NCBI GenBank assembly: GCA_036426205.1
Contig: CM071568.1
Location: 51,806,040-51,870,039, forward strand
Reading direction: 5' to 3'
Source of the DNA: Ascaphus truei
Lineage: Eukaryota; Chordata; Amphibia; Anura; Ascaphidae
DNA: 64,000 nucleotides
Shown: piece after piece, positions 53,222 through 64,000 of the stretch
Layout of the letters: the number at the start of each line of letters is the position of its first letter
Numbering within the stretch: position 1 is the first letter of the stretch
Translations under genes and position numbers: made by a program
The notes under the pieces: model-generated
What the model was told of the DNA's origin: nothing
The model's database searches: none
The model's input: the letters and a program-made list of their open reading frames with translations, nothing else

Positions 53222-55945
53222 GCTGGGAGTAGTACTGTATATATAATTGCTATATATATTGAGATTCTGACTAACAAAAGTCTCTCTTCTCCCTCTCTCT
53301 TACCCTCTCCCTTTCTCTGGCTCCCACCTTCCCCATCTCCCCCCCCCCCCCTCTACCTCAGTCTGGAGGGAGCTCACATCAACTTTATGTAAGACTTACT
53401 TAACGCAAGTCATACTATTTGAAGCTAATGTGAGGCAGTGCTAACTTAACATGCAGTTAAGCCTATGCTTATGTGATCACTACCTGCTGTTGTTTTTGCA
53501 TAACCCAGCTTTCTGGAGTTGTGTTAACCCCAGGGAACATAATGTTTGTTACTGATTTTGATGACGGTATGATATAATCCCTGAGTTAACAAAACTTTGT
53601 GGATTTGGCCTTTAGAGACTATGCAGGAAAGCTAGATTTGGTGCTGGGCTCTCCCATTTATAACTTCTTTTTTGCATGTCCATGTACTAGAAGGATGTAC
53701 TCTCATAATAAAATAATATGTTATATACCACATATAATGTATGCATGTATCACCATGTTCATTGCATATGTTATGTTTTCTCAATGTAAGAGAATTAAAC
53801 AGTATAACATTGACAGAATGGTACTGTATCTAAATTTGTGGTCAGCCATTAGGGCTGTATAGGGTTATTTCCTCAATACATGGGTATAATGTTTCCACAG
53901 CCCGGAGACTGCACAGTGCCGGGAATTACAGGACGCAGAATTTGTGTTGGGCTCCGGACATATAACGTGGTGGCCTAGCAGGCATACTGCCTTAAAAAGA
54001 TAGAATTAGAAAAAGGAAAAATGATAAAAGATTTATAAATAAAATAGGCGGCCTTTTGATTTCAGATTGTGCCTCTTTGTCTTTATTATGGGTGCTTTAG
54101 GGGGAAGAAGGGGAGCTGTTGGGGTCCTCCCCAGTCCTGTCAGATCCATGGGAGATGCAGCTTGCATTGGAAGCCATTGAACAGGTTGTACAGGGAAGCT
54201 AGCTGGGTGAACGGCTCACCCATCTGTAACTCCTTTTTTCAGGGAGATATTGTAGTAGTCTTCTTGATGAACAGCTGCACGACAGGACTTTATATTACAG
54301 TAGATTGCAACAAATAGCACCAAAGGTACTCAGATTCAACAAACATTATTGTAACAAAGACTGCATTGTGTTTTTGTTGGATTTTCACTGCTGGTTAAAT
54401 ATCTACTGTTTTACAGAACCAAGTTTTTCAGAAAAGTCAGTATGAGTTTTTACTTCTATGCATATCTTCTTTGTCATATTTAAAAGGAAAGTATGATATA
54501 ATTGTTTTTGTGACCACATCATATACTGTATATTGTTTTATTTTATTTTGGCACGCAGTTGTTTTATGTAATAAGGTGGTAATTTGTTATTACTATTGCC
54601 AACACAGATATACATACAGTACGTCAATGTATACTTCAGCCACATTTATAGAACCCCAATAGAATTTGTTTGTTCATAAATAATTATACCTGTTACACTT
54701 ATATGGTGTTTCAGTTGCTTATTTGACTTGTCCACTTAGTGTGTGGATGCAAACTATTTTATACGTTTAAATATGCTTTTAATAAGCAAATTAAAACCAT
54801 GCCTTGCTTGTGTTTCTATATTTTTTAGTTATCCCCATTATGTCCTATGTTATAGTTATTCCTGTCCTTTTCCAATATTATTTGATGGAACATCCAGTTG
54901 TTGATATTATGAAAAGGATCTTTGTTCTAGAAATGTTTATGCAAGTGGTATGGAAGTTAGTGTGAGACAGCGTGTGGAAAGCTGGGTCTTAATATACAGA
55001 TTAATGTACAGCATGGGTAAAATGATGAGAATTCCAGCCCTTCTCTGAAAATTCACTTGCCTGAACAACTGGGTAAAAAGAAATCCCTGCACTGAGAGCA
55101 GTCTTTGAATAGAGCCCAATATCAATATGAACTGGTAAGAAAAAATAAAAAGCTCACCTCGCCAGTGATACAACTACATTAATAATGATTTATCATTAGT
55201 AAATACTAAGTCTAGACAGAAAATGATCTATAAAAAGGCTCCAGATTTCTGTGAACCTATCTCTGGTATTATTGACATGGCCTTAACTTCTTCCATTTCA
55301 ATTTACGAACTTACTGCAAAATGTTCCAGGTTTTTTAGAAGAATAATCTTGACTCAGAGACTTCTCGCAGATGTAGGGAAAAAAAAGGTTTAATCTACTT
55401 TATTCTTTGGCTGTCCCATTTCATACCTGAGGAGAATATGCAATTTGGCAGATAATATTCTCCTGTACATTAATTTAGAAATGCATTTACTTATTTTCCC
55501 ATAAGAGTTCTTAAAGAATATATATTATGCTTCAGTAATAGTCTTCCGTGTGCAATCAATAAGATTAACAACACTATGATAATAGTGGTTCTCTTGAATG
55601 TAACCAAACACAGTCCCTTCTAGCATATTTTAGGAAGTTCATTATCTAACTGTAGTAATTAACATTATTATGAAACATGATGATAGACAATAGTCCATAA
55701 CCTTGTAAATCATTAAAGTTACAATTTCCCTTTCTCTATTCCGCTCAAAAAAATGTTTGTTCATTTTCACATTTCACTTCCATTTCCTTATTTATTTGCA
55801 GATGAAATCCTCCATAATTCAATTTTTTTTAAATAAATATTTGTGTGAAATTTTGTGGGGAGCTTAAAATGTATGTAACACACTTTACTCCCCCCTCCCC
55901 CAATCACATATAGGGAACATGTACAGAAATCTCAGTGTTACCGTG
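53219..55945. other. Non-coding sequence, nothing recognised
   Basis: A poly-C run lies at 53340. No transposon termini or supported frames are seen. Confidence 0.4.
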
Positions 55946-56940
55946 TGTAGTGCTTTACCTGATAGGCACACAGAAGGTCTGAACCTCTGCTGCTGGGAAC
56001 CTGGGGTATACCTGATTCTTGGTTTACAGCGCCTCCACCTGTAAAGGATCCCACTGAGTGGGATGGTCCTCTTGCAAGAATAATAATAATAATAATAATA
56101 ATGCACACACACACACTATATATGCTAGCAACCTTTACTACAAAGTATAACCTTGCTACTCTGTACCACACAGTAATATACACACACATAAATATAAATC
56201 CACCGCACTGGATACAAATATGAATGTCCCCAATGTACCTCGGGTGCCAGGCACCAATTCCCTGATGTCCCTTTCCCTATGTCTGGGTCCACCCAAAGTG
56301 TTTGGAGATAGCGCTATCCCTGTAATGTTAGTGCACTGTATTAGGTGCCTGCCTGGGGCTCCTGCACCCAGGTATTGCAGAATAACAGAAAGGGATCCGT
56401 CTGATCCAACGTGTCATCTGCCTACGCGTGGGGTGAATTCGGCGTGGATAATATCACCGTACCGTCTATACTGGGGGCTGTCCATCCGCAGTCACAGCGT
56501 GGCGTGATCCTCCGTGAAGAAAGTCGCTAGCCTGAGTGGTATCTGATCCCAGACACAATGATCAGGGCTGCGCAGCAGATGAGCTGTTCCCTGATCAAAG
56601 CAAATAGCTAAAGGGGCAGGATACCTATCTAGGGCCGGTGCCTAAAGCAACCACAGTATGGGGGTAAAGGTGGAACTATCTGGGGCCTATGAGGGGGTAA
56701 ACTGGCCTAGTACGGTTTTCTACTGCTCCCTGCACCTACAATCTCCCTTAACCTGCTCCAGCTCTAACTGTCACTCTTCAAAAACTGTCTTAACTGTCAT
56801 CATCTCACAGCTTCATTGGTTGCCTAGCAACATGTAAACTGCAGCCTCTGAAGCTGCTATACTCCTAGCTATCTAAGTCCAGCTGCCCTATTGGCTAAGC
56901 TGCGGCATGTGAGAATCCCCTGAGGGATATCGGGGCTACA
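55946..56940 (-). mobile_element. Solo-LTR-like segment, minus orientation, with (AAT)n
   Basis: On the minus strand it begins TGTAGCCCCGATATCCC and ends GGTAAAGCACTACA, matching the layout of 39399-40294. An (AAT)n run lies at 56078-56102. No target duplication was identified. Confidence 0.55.
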
Positions 56941-57963
56941 TGTACAACCTTTGAAACTGTTGCATGATCTTCTCCATACATATGAACAGATCAATGCTTC
57001 TGTAAAATAGCCTCTAAGAAACATAGTGACTGGACAAGAAGAGCCTATGATGAGTCACAGAAAATCCAAGAAGAATTGCATTGTGGGTGCACACCATGGC
57101 TAATTAAAACTTAGCATTTAATAGGTTAAATTAAAATAGAAACCTCCGCAGGATAGCAATGAAATACAATTTCTTTATATTGAAAAATGGCATTAAAGAT
57201 ACATGGAAAACTAGCAATGATGCATGAAAATTAAATAAAAACAGAGACTTTGCCTTGGTTTTGGGGCCGTGGCAGATATGCTTAGTGGGGTTTTTTCTGT
57301 TCACCTTCCTCTGTACACTCTGTCTGCCCTTTGCGTATGTCGCCTTGTACTGTCAAGGATGCTGACCCAGTAGACACAGGTGGGGAGTATAGATCAACCC
57401 GTACCTGGAACCTAAATCCTGAATCGCAAAAATATTGGGGTCCAATTCCGGGGTCAAGGTAGGAGAGAAGCAGAATGGTCGTGGTCACAGTTCTGTGGTC
57501 AGGTCTGGAGAGACTCTACAAAAACACTTGTCTTATTGTTTAGAGTGTCATTTTGATTTGTCACTTTTTTATGGAGTCTTTTAATTTACTGTGAGTGTAG
57601 AGCGCCACTCCTTGATTAAGTGACCAATAAATGTGACACTATACAATGATCAGTAACAGGAGTGTTGAAAACACAGAAAAAATAATATAATATATGAGAT
57701 ATAATCCTCCACTCAACCCTTGAAAAGACTGTTCCAGCTGTCTTCTCAAAATGTATTCTCCAAAAGATAAGGGGAGTGGGGGACTAAACTATGCCCATTC
57801 AGTATTCAATAATCACCAGGTTCAGTCCCCCACTCCCCCTATATTTTGGAGAATACAGGCCTGGAGAGAGTCAGAATGGTTGAGGTCACACTTCTGGGGT
57901 CAGGGCTGGAGAGAGGTAGGGAGTACCTTGAACAGGAGGGGAGAGAGGAGAATGGAAGCCTGA
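56941..57963. other. Spacer with a hairpin and gypsy-LTR-like words
   Basis: A 105-base inverted repeat (57752-57788 with 57819-57856) pairs GTATTCTCCAAAA and GGGGAGTGGGGGACT. GGTCAGG(T/G)CTGGAGAG occurs near 57498 and 57900, as in the solo LTR at 26595. This could be the rest of the LTR split by the insertion at 57964. Confidence 0.35.
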
Positions 57964-58692
57964 TGTAACCCCCTGTGTCTGCTATCAGCACAGAACTTGG
58001 CTACTTTAAGAATTACATTCCACTGGACATGTGACTGTGCTTAGCCAGTGCAATGACAGTTGGTAACAGTTGGAAAGGGAGCTGAGGGAGTGAAGGTGTT
58101 AAGGCCCATCCTGCACATTGAGTCAATGCAGGACCCCTAAGAGAGAGGGAACTGTAGAGAGAGAAAGAGTTGCCCCACTGGATAAGTGCATGCAGCAGGA
58201 CCCAGCAGATACCAGAACCTGACAGTGCAGAGGGAAGCAGGCAGACAGGGGCTACTACAGAGAGATATTATGGAGCCCAGCTTTGCAGGAATTACACCAT
58301 GTTGGAGTGGGGGTGCTAACCCACAAAAGATAAAACTGCAGTTATATTCCCATCAGTTTGATCTTTGGGAAGCACCAGGCCTGCAACACATACAGTTTAT
58401 GAGCTCCAACGATTGTGCTAGCACACCAGGATCTACAGGTCAGAACCCCATGATCGGGAGGCCGGACAGAGATAAAAGTTATTATTTGTTTGCGCAGCGT
58501 TGGGTAGTTCTGGGGTTGTAGTAATTGTATGTATTATATATATGCTCCTTTTATTTATAAAAGTCTTATATGTAAAGTGCTGTGGTGTCCCCCTTATTAC
58601 TAATCCCACTCAAAAATGAGGGTTGCTATAGTAAATAAATTCAGGCCCCCACCTCATATACTGATGTACAGCCAAATAAAGGGGGGGTTACA
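57964..58692 (+). mobile_element. LTR, plus orientation
   Basis: TGTAACCCCCTG...GGGGGGTTACA, 729 bases. CAAATAAAGG close to the end gives the orientation. The five bases on each side (CCTGA, CTTAT) do not match, so it is not a clean solo LTR. Confidence 0.55.
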
Positions 58693-58799
58693 CTTATAAA
58701 GGGAGAAGGCAGGTGTGAGCAATCCAGCTCAAACGGAGGCTGACTTCCTGCCTCGGTGGCCATTTGTATAGAGGCAGCAACGTCAGGAAGCATCCATGT

Positions 58800-59245
58800 T
58801 AGAGATTCTTATATTATCCCCCCTTTTAGGGGAAGACTCAAAAAGCCTAGGAGCAGGCTTGGCAGGAAAAGCCTGGTGGAAGTTATTGACCAAGACAGGA
58901 GCAGGGAAGTCTGATGTCTTGACCCAACTCCTCACTTCAGGGCTATACCACTTCCAGTCGACCAGGTACTGGAGAGACCCTCTACAAATATGGAAGTTGA
59001 TAATCTTCTGGACGACACACCCTAGTTGACGTCCATAGAAATTGGAGCGGGAGAGTGTAGTAGCCTTGAAAACTGATCTGGATGACCAGTTTCAGCATGG
59101 AGACATGGAAGGTTGAGGGAATCTTGAGTGATGGAGGAAGTTCAAGCTGGAAGGCCACTTCATTCACCTTCCGGGAAATCCTGTAAGGACCGATAAAGTG
59201 CAGTCCCAATTTCGCGGAGGGCTGATGTAGATGGATATTAAGCAT
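58800..59245 (-). pseudogene. Ty3/gypsy integrase C-terminus with chromodomain
   Basis: Integrase joins element DNA to the host; chromodomains steer some gypsy integrases to histone marks. On the minus strand: SAKLGLHFIGPYRISRKV (GPY module), [17 protein letters not shown], then after a frameshift [17 protein letters not shown] and [14 protein letters not shown], the W-K-x-Y-x-P-E-x-x-W core of a chromodomain. A purine run AAAAGGGGGG on the same strand (58818-58830) is the expected polypurine tract. Everything upstream of the integrase end is missing. It is a chromovirus-type element; the following LTR is cut short by the LTR at 57964-58692. Confidence 0.8.
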
Positions 59246-59850
59246 TGAGAGCCAGAATTAATCGCCAAGATGCTTGTTACTCCTCCCCTTATGAAGATCC
59301 ATCTATTAGCATTTAGCAAAACATGTAGGGCATCATAACGTAATGACATCGATATCAGGAAGTGATAGTAAGCTTAGAACAGCTATAGTGAGAGTCATTA
59401 CTGCCACCATGGCAATGGAGAGTTTAGTTATTCTAGCTTACTCTAGATTCCATGTTCCATCCTCAAACTTAGCAGTGATTTCGGCTATACTGTAAGTTAA
59501 TTTATTAGTGGGCAAGTGGCTAGACAATTCGGTTTCCTGATACTGCTATTTGCCCACTATCTAGTGACTATCAACTTAGCTTTCCGGAATCACAGCTGCA
59601 TGTTTAGTCCAGATGGTATTGTTCCTTCGCACCTATAGATATTGTGCCTTAACCAGCCCCATGAGGTTATAGCACATTACTACTCATTTTGCTCTAATCA
59701 TAGAGGTCTGCTATGCAAGGAATTGCAATCAGTTGTATTAACACAGATTTGCAGCCCACTTGCAAACCTTAGCAATATCTGGTACTATTCAGTGTTGCTA
59801 TCAATCCCTCCATGGATTTAACTTTTTGCGACACCACTAATAGAGATAGA
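59246..59850. other. Non-coding sequence, nothing recognised
   Basis: No element or gene is recognised. Confidence 0.4.
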
Positions 59851-59855
59851 TATAA

Positions 59856-59952
59856 TATATATATATATATATATACACAACCACACACACACCACACACA
59901 CACACACCACAACACACACACACACACACCACACAAACACACACACACTATA

Positions 59953-60029
<77 letters not shown>

Positions 60030-60032
60030 GTG
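59856..60032. repeat. (TA)n/(CA)n compound microsatellite
   Basis: Alternating TA and CA/ACAC tracts over about 175 bases, ending where PLE 2 begins. Confidence 0.92.
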
Positions 60033-60034
60033 TG

Positions 60035-62764
60035 TGTCAGGGAAAAAAGCAAACAATAGGAGACACAGCCGAGTCAGGGAGTTCAAAGTCAAAGGAAACA
60101 AGACTCAGGGGAGTCAGGGGAGGAAGAAAGAAGCAGAGACAGAAAAAGAAAGGACTGATGGTAGCCACACCGACAAAATACGGTATCTATAATCTATCAT
60201 CATATGCACTTTCATCACACCAGGTGTCGCTATTGGCCAAATGTTTATCCTTTGCACCAAGTAGCCTTCCAAACAGATTTGATCTGTTTGTTGATTTAAA
60301 TCGCTATATTCGCAAACTGACTTTGATGAGACACTATAGTATGAAAAATAGGGAAAATTTCATTGAAACAGAATTTAATTCTCAGGAGCGTAAATGTATT
60401 GATGCACTCACTTCTCTTTTCACTGAAACAGATAGGCTAAATAACTTATTGACCAGCACTCAAATAACCAATCAAATTGATAGTTCTATCTTATTACCCA
60501 GTGAGATAAATATCATTGATCCAAACTAAATGGTGGATGATCCTCTGTTGAATCTTACGCTTCATTTGAATGAGGTAGTGGGAGATGAGGATCCTTATGT
60601 AGGTCTGCCGTTGGAGTTCAAACATTCACCATTTACACCTAAATCTGTATTTTTTCCATATCAGTCAAAAGGCAATTTCATTGATACTTTCTACACTTTA
60701 GTTTTGAAGGACCTTGAGCAGTTGTGTCAAAATACTACAAAACATATTCACAAGAACCTCACCAATGAGGAAGAACAAGCACTAAATAGTATTAAGACTA
60801 ATTCTGAACTTATTGTGAGACAGGCGGACAAAGGGGGTGCAATTGTCCTGCAGGATCATGGTGATTACCTATTGGAGGCTGACCGCCTCCTGTGGGACAA
60901 TTCATCGTATCAAGTCCTGGCTGATGATCCAGTTAAAATATATCAGTTGGAATACTTCTCTCTTCTTCAGAAAACACAGGGTGAGGGTATTATTACTGAG
61001 GCAGAACAGAATTTTCTATTTATTAAACACCCTAGAACACCAATTTTCTATCACCTACCAAAATTGCACAAGGATATCGTCAATCCTCCAGGTAGGCCTA
61101 TAATATCGGGGGTGGGTTCAATGACTTCGAGTGTGTCTCAGTATGTGGATTATTATTTACAACCATATGTACAACAACTGAGATCATACATTAGGGACAC
61201 CTTGCATGTCATTGATTCCACCTCCAGCATTGCCTGGAAGGACACATTTTGTTGGGCCACGTGTGATGTGAGTACACTATATACTTCTATAGATCACGAT
61301 AAGGGGGTTAAGGCTATTGAACACTTTCTTACTAAAGACACATCACTACACCCGGCACAACGTGAGTTTATTCTATCCTGCATTAGATTTATTTTATGTC
61401 ACAATTATTTTCTTTTTGACAACACATTTTATCTACAGGTGTGTGGAACGGCCATGGGTACCAAGTTTGCTCCCAGTTTTTCCAACCTCTTCATGGGGTT
61501 GTGGGAGGACCTCCATGTTTGGGGGAACGCGCGGCTGGGGGCGGGCTTGGTATTCTATGGTCGCTTCATTGATGATATCCTTATTATTTGGGATGGGGAG
61601 AGTCACGTATTAGATCACATACTTACTTCTTTCAATGATAATTTGATGGGACTTAAATTTACACACATCATCAGCCAGGATGCGATTACATTCCTAGATC
61701 TTGATTTGTTTATTGATATGAGTGATATGACAATTCAAAGCAAAACTCACTTTAAACCAGTGTCAGCAAACAGCTTTCTTCAATATAGTAGTAATCACTA
61801 CAAAAAATGGCTCGATAATGTGCCTAAGAACCAGTTCTACAGAGTACGGCGCAATTGCTCGAGGGACCTGGACTTTAAACATCAAGGTCATTTCTTGAAT
61901 GATAAATTCCAGGAGAAAGGCTATAATATGCAAATAGTTGAACAAGCATTTAAGGATGCTGAAACATCAGATCGGGTTGACCTACTGATGAATTCCAAGA
62001 CAAAAAGTATGTCGAGAAAAAATGAGAAAACAAGTTATCAGTCCACTCCCACATTTTTTACTCAGTACAATCATTCAGCTTACAGTATAAAAAATGTGTT
62101 TAAGAATTATTAGGGAATTATTCGAAGTGATCCGATTATTGGGCCTCTGATGCCTGTTCATGTACCCATAATTTTTAAAAAAGCAAGATCTCTAAAGACC
62201 ATCATTGCCCCCAGTAGGCTGAAGGATTCTACTACCAACTTGTGTAATGAAAACAGAAATAAAAATACCAAAATGAGAGATAAGGGCAATTTTTCATGTG
62301 TTAGGAATCGTTGCACTACCTGTAGACACATAAATAAAAAAGATGCATTTACATCATTTTCAAATGGTATAACTTATAAGGTTAATGATCACATCGATTG
62401 CCTAAGTACATTTGTGATATATCTTATATCATGTGAATGTGGTCTCCAATATATTGGTAGAACATCAAGAACTTTAGGCACACGGTTCCTAGAACATAGG
62501 AGAAATGTCATAAGTGGATTTACCATGCACAGTTTATCACGACACTACATTAGTAAACATAATAAAAATCCATGTAGTTTGTCAGTTATGGGTATTGAAT
62601 CCATTCCTTCTACTATATTGGGAGGTGATAGATTTAAGAAATTATGTACGCGTGAGACATATTGGATGTATGTACTAGGTACATTACATCCGTGTGGATT
62701 CTATAAGAAAGGGATGTGTGTGGTGCTCTCAAGACAATACTTAAAGCCAAAAATAGGTATATGA
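60035..62764 (+). pseudogene. PLE 2 reverse transcriptase - GIY-YIG endonuclease, two nonsense codons
   Basis: One frame is open from 60035 to 62764 except for TAA at 60527-60529 and TAG at 62111-62113. Order: NLSSYALSSHQVSLLAKCLS (60189), RQADKGGAIVL (about 60818), LPKLHKDIVNPPGRPIISG (about 61057), CDVSTLYTSI (61261), GTAMGTKFAPSFSNLF (61447), RT catalytic FIDDILIIW (about 61567), a CVRNRCTTC cysteine cluster (about 62298), FVIYLISC (62410) and LQYIGRTSRTLGTRFLEH (about 62446-62500). The first GIY glycine position reads Val, but YIG and the following Arg are kept. The start is unclear; the charged KKQRQKKKG region (60128) may be the true N-terminal part. Confidence 0.88.
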
Positions 62765-63021
62765 AATGGAAAACAACCCTTAAATGAATATATGAAGTGT
62801 CTCTAGGATGCAGCCCGGTAATGATAATCCCACAAACCAGGTAGTAAGGAAAATATCAGTAACACCAGCAGGTGACTGGTAGATGAAACATCCTATAAAT
62901 GACACAATGATATGGACAAAAAAGGAACGAACTCACTTGGGAATCTTCATCCACTATAGGCAGCAAGTCCAATCAATTCCAATGTCCCAGGGTTGAATGT
63001 GCATCCGTAAAGGGTACTCTT
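62765..63021 (+). other. PLE 2 3' untranslated part
   Basis: Sequence between the stop codon and the inverted arm; no further domain is recognised. Confidence 0.4.
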
Positions 63022-63193
63022 GATGAAAAACAAATGGAGAAAAAAACGAAGCACCGAATCCAGCTGTGAGTACAGCAATAACACGAATAGGGATACGTAC
63101 CAAAAAATAAGCTGTTTAATTGGATCAGAACAAAGTAACAAACACACCTACGCGTAGTCACGCTGCATAGTCAGTAACCTGGGGTCGCGTCAT
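63022..63193 (-). repeat. Inner inverted arm of PLE 2 (deleted copy)
   Basis: Bases 63022-63156 are the inverse of 63712-63846, and 63151-63193 the inverse of 63515-63558. The intervening right-arm bases 63559-63711, including most of the ribozyme-like motif, are absent. ACGCG occurs at both junction points. Confidence 0.88.
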
Positions 63194-63514
63194 CTTGATA
63201 ATCTGATATCTTAGGTTACCTTCAATTGTTTTTAAAATTATTTTTTAACTGGTTTTATTAGCTTTATGTTTTTCCTCATTATGAGTGTTTTTATTTTTTA
63301 TTGTTCATGTTAATAAAGATGTATTTGTTTTGTAGTATGTACACCACGGTACGCATTAGGCCTGGTTGCCTAGTTGCGCTTAGCATGTTGACCTTTTTGG
63401 TCACATGTCAGTCAACGGAGTGACGTCACGCGCTATTTCTTTATCGAGTGGGAGGCACTAGCTACGGGTGCGTTTTGTATACGCGCGAGCAGTGTTTCTC
63501 CCACCCCTTTTGCG
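63194..63514. other. Loop between inverted arms of PLE 2
   Basis: An AT-rich first half is followed by a CpG-containing half with GTGACGTCACGCG near 63420. A promoter in the terminal repeat is possible but unproven. Confidence 0.35.
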
Positions 63515-63846
63515 CATGACGCGACCCCAGGTTACTGACTATGCAGCGTGACTACGCGACTGTGCGTCACAGGTTAAGGGTCACCCACCCGACACACGTG
63601 ACGTACGCGGAAGTGCTCCGCTACTGGCCTACACTCTTATGTGGTGAGTATAAATTGCACTCCATGGGTTATTGTTGTATTCACCTTGATAAAGGACTGT
63701 AGAGGTCCGAAACGCGTAGGTGTGTTTGTTACTTTGTTCTGATCCAATTAAACAGCTTATTTTTTGGTACGTATCCCTATTGGTGTTATTGCTGTACTCA
63801 CAGCTGGATTCGGTGCTTCGTTTTTTTCTCCATTTGTTTTTCATCC
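63515..63846 (+). repeat. Outer inverted arm of PLE 2 (complete copy)
   Basis: This is the full-length version of the terminal repeat. It contains the hammerhead-like motif at 63682-63721 and GGTCCGAAACGCGTAGG. Confidence 0.85.
63682..63721 (+). ncRNA. Hammerhead-like motif, degenerate core
   Basis: CACC, TTGATAA (two changes from CUGAUGA), extra A, a GGAC-TGTAGAG-GTCC hairpin, GAAA, CGCGTA, GGTG. Helix I CACC/GGTG pairs and ACGCGT is palindromic, as in the copy at 10213. The G-to-A change in the core would be expected to weaken cleavage. Confidence 0.42.
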
Positions 63847-64000
63847 GTGTGGATCGAATGATCATATTGATGTTAGCACTGTTGTTTAGTGTTATGGTAC
63901 CAACATGTTTTGAGGTACGTCTCTGAGGTCTGGTTTGGATGGGTTTTCCTGTCCCCTCATTGATAGTTGTCTCATCTCAGTTTGGTTGGTTTTACTATAG
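63847..64000. other. Flank of PLE 2
   Basis: No feature recognised before the window ends. Confidence 0.4.

Larger units (their letters stand above)
60033..63860 (+). mobile_element. Penelope-like element 2, nearly intact coding region, inverted terminal repeats
   Basis: Coding region 60033-62764, a short 3' part, then inverted arms at 63022-63193 and 63515-63846 with a hammerhead-like motif at the start of the outer right arm. The element begins at the end of a (TA)n/(CA)n tract. It is a different subfamily from PLE 1 by sequence. Confidence 0.8.

Noticed and set aside
59769..60101. Frames in the TA/CA tract before PLE 2
   Set aside because: Microsatellite translation; only the part after about 60100 leads into the PLE frame.

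Overview
The window looks like non-coding DNA from a vertebrate genome, most likely a frog or toad. The evidence is indirect: a dense mix of CR1 and L1-like LINEs, two Penelope-like elements, Tc1/mariner copies, Ty3/gypsy elements and solo LTRs, Tigger-, hAT- and Harbinger-like MITEs, MIR/CORE-type SINE fragments, and long (TA)n and (CA)n tracts. I recognise no intact host gene. Nearly every readable protein belongs to a transposable element, and most of these are broken.

Layout. 1-3.2 kb holds anonymous repeats with stem-loops. 3.2-6.1 kb is a 5'-truncated CR1 LINE with a MITE inside it. 6.1-10.6 kb is a decayed Penelope-like element (PLE) with a hammerhead-ribozyme-like motif behind it. 13.1-14.7 kb is a Tc1 element. 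15.1-17.9 kb is an L1-like ORF2 tail held between two inverted arms, each with a hammerhead-like core. 18-20 kb holds a foldback element, a 68-bp tandem repeat and a LINE remnant. 21-24.4 kb is a minus-strand gypsy gag with a long open frame, an LTR-like segment and an error-rich partial duplication. 24.4-27.4 kb holds SINE fragments, a Tigger-like element and a solo LTR with a perfect 5-bp target duplication. 27.4-30.8 kb is AT-rich, apparently single-copy DNA with two candidate conserved non-coding elements. 31-38.5 kb holds microsatellites, a three-copy foldback, two Harbinger-like MITEs, a decayed gypsy gag with its LTR, and another LTR-like segment. 39.4-40.3 kb is an LTR. 40.6-45.8 kb is a complete LTR element. 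46-59 kb is a hAT MITE, a second Tc1 copy, several LTRs, a foldback and a gypsy integrase-chromodomain fragment. 59.9-63.9 kb is a nearly intact second PLE ending in inverted terminal repeats.

The most unusual object is the LTR element at 40576-45782. It has equal 529-bp LTRs, a tRNA-Leu-type primer site, a polypurine tract and an exact GTGGG target duplication. It has no recognisable protease, reverse transcriptase or integrase. Behind a gag-like zinc-knuckle remnant it carries a coiled-coil reading frame of about 870 codons. That frame contains seven exact 14-codon repeats and an IQ-like motif near its end. It looks like a non-autonomous LTR retrotransposon with a passenger gene.

A second theme is the PLE material. 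Hammerhead-like motifs occur at four places with a shared deviation from the textbook core. Inverted terminal copies with internal deletions occur at two places. PLE-type sequences repeatedly abut (TA)n tracts. Boundaries and identities were read by eye; no alignments or database searches were run.
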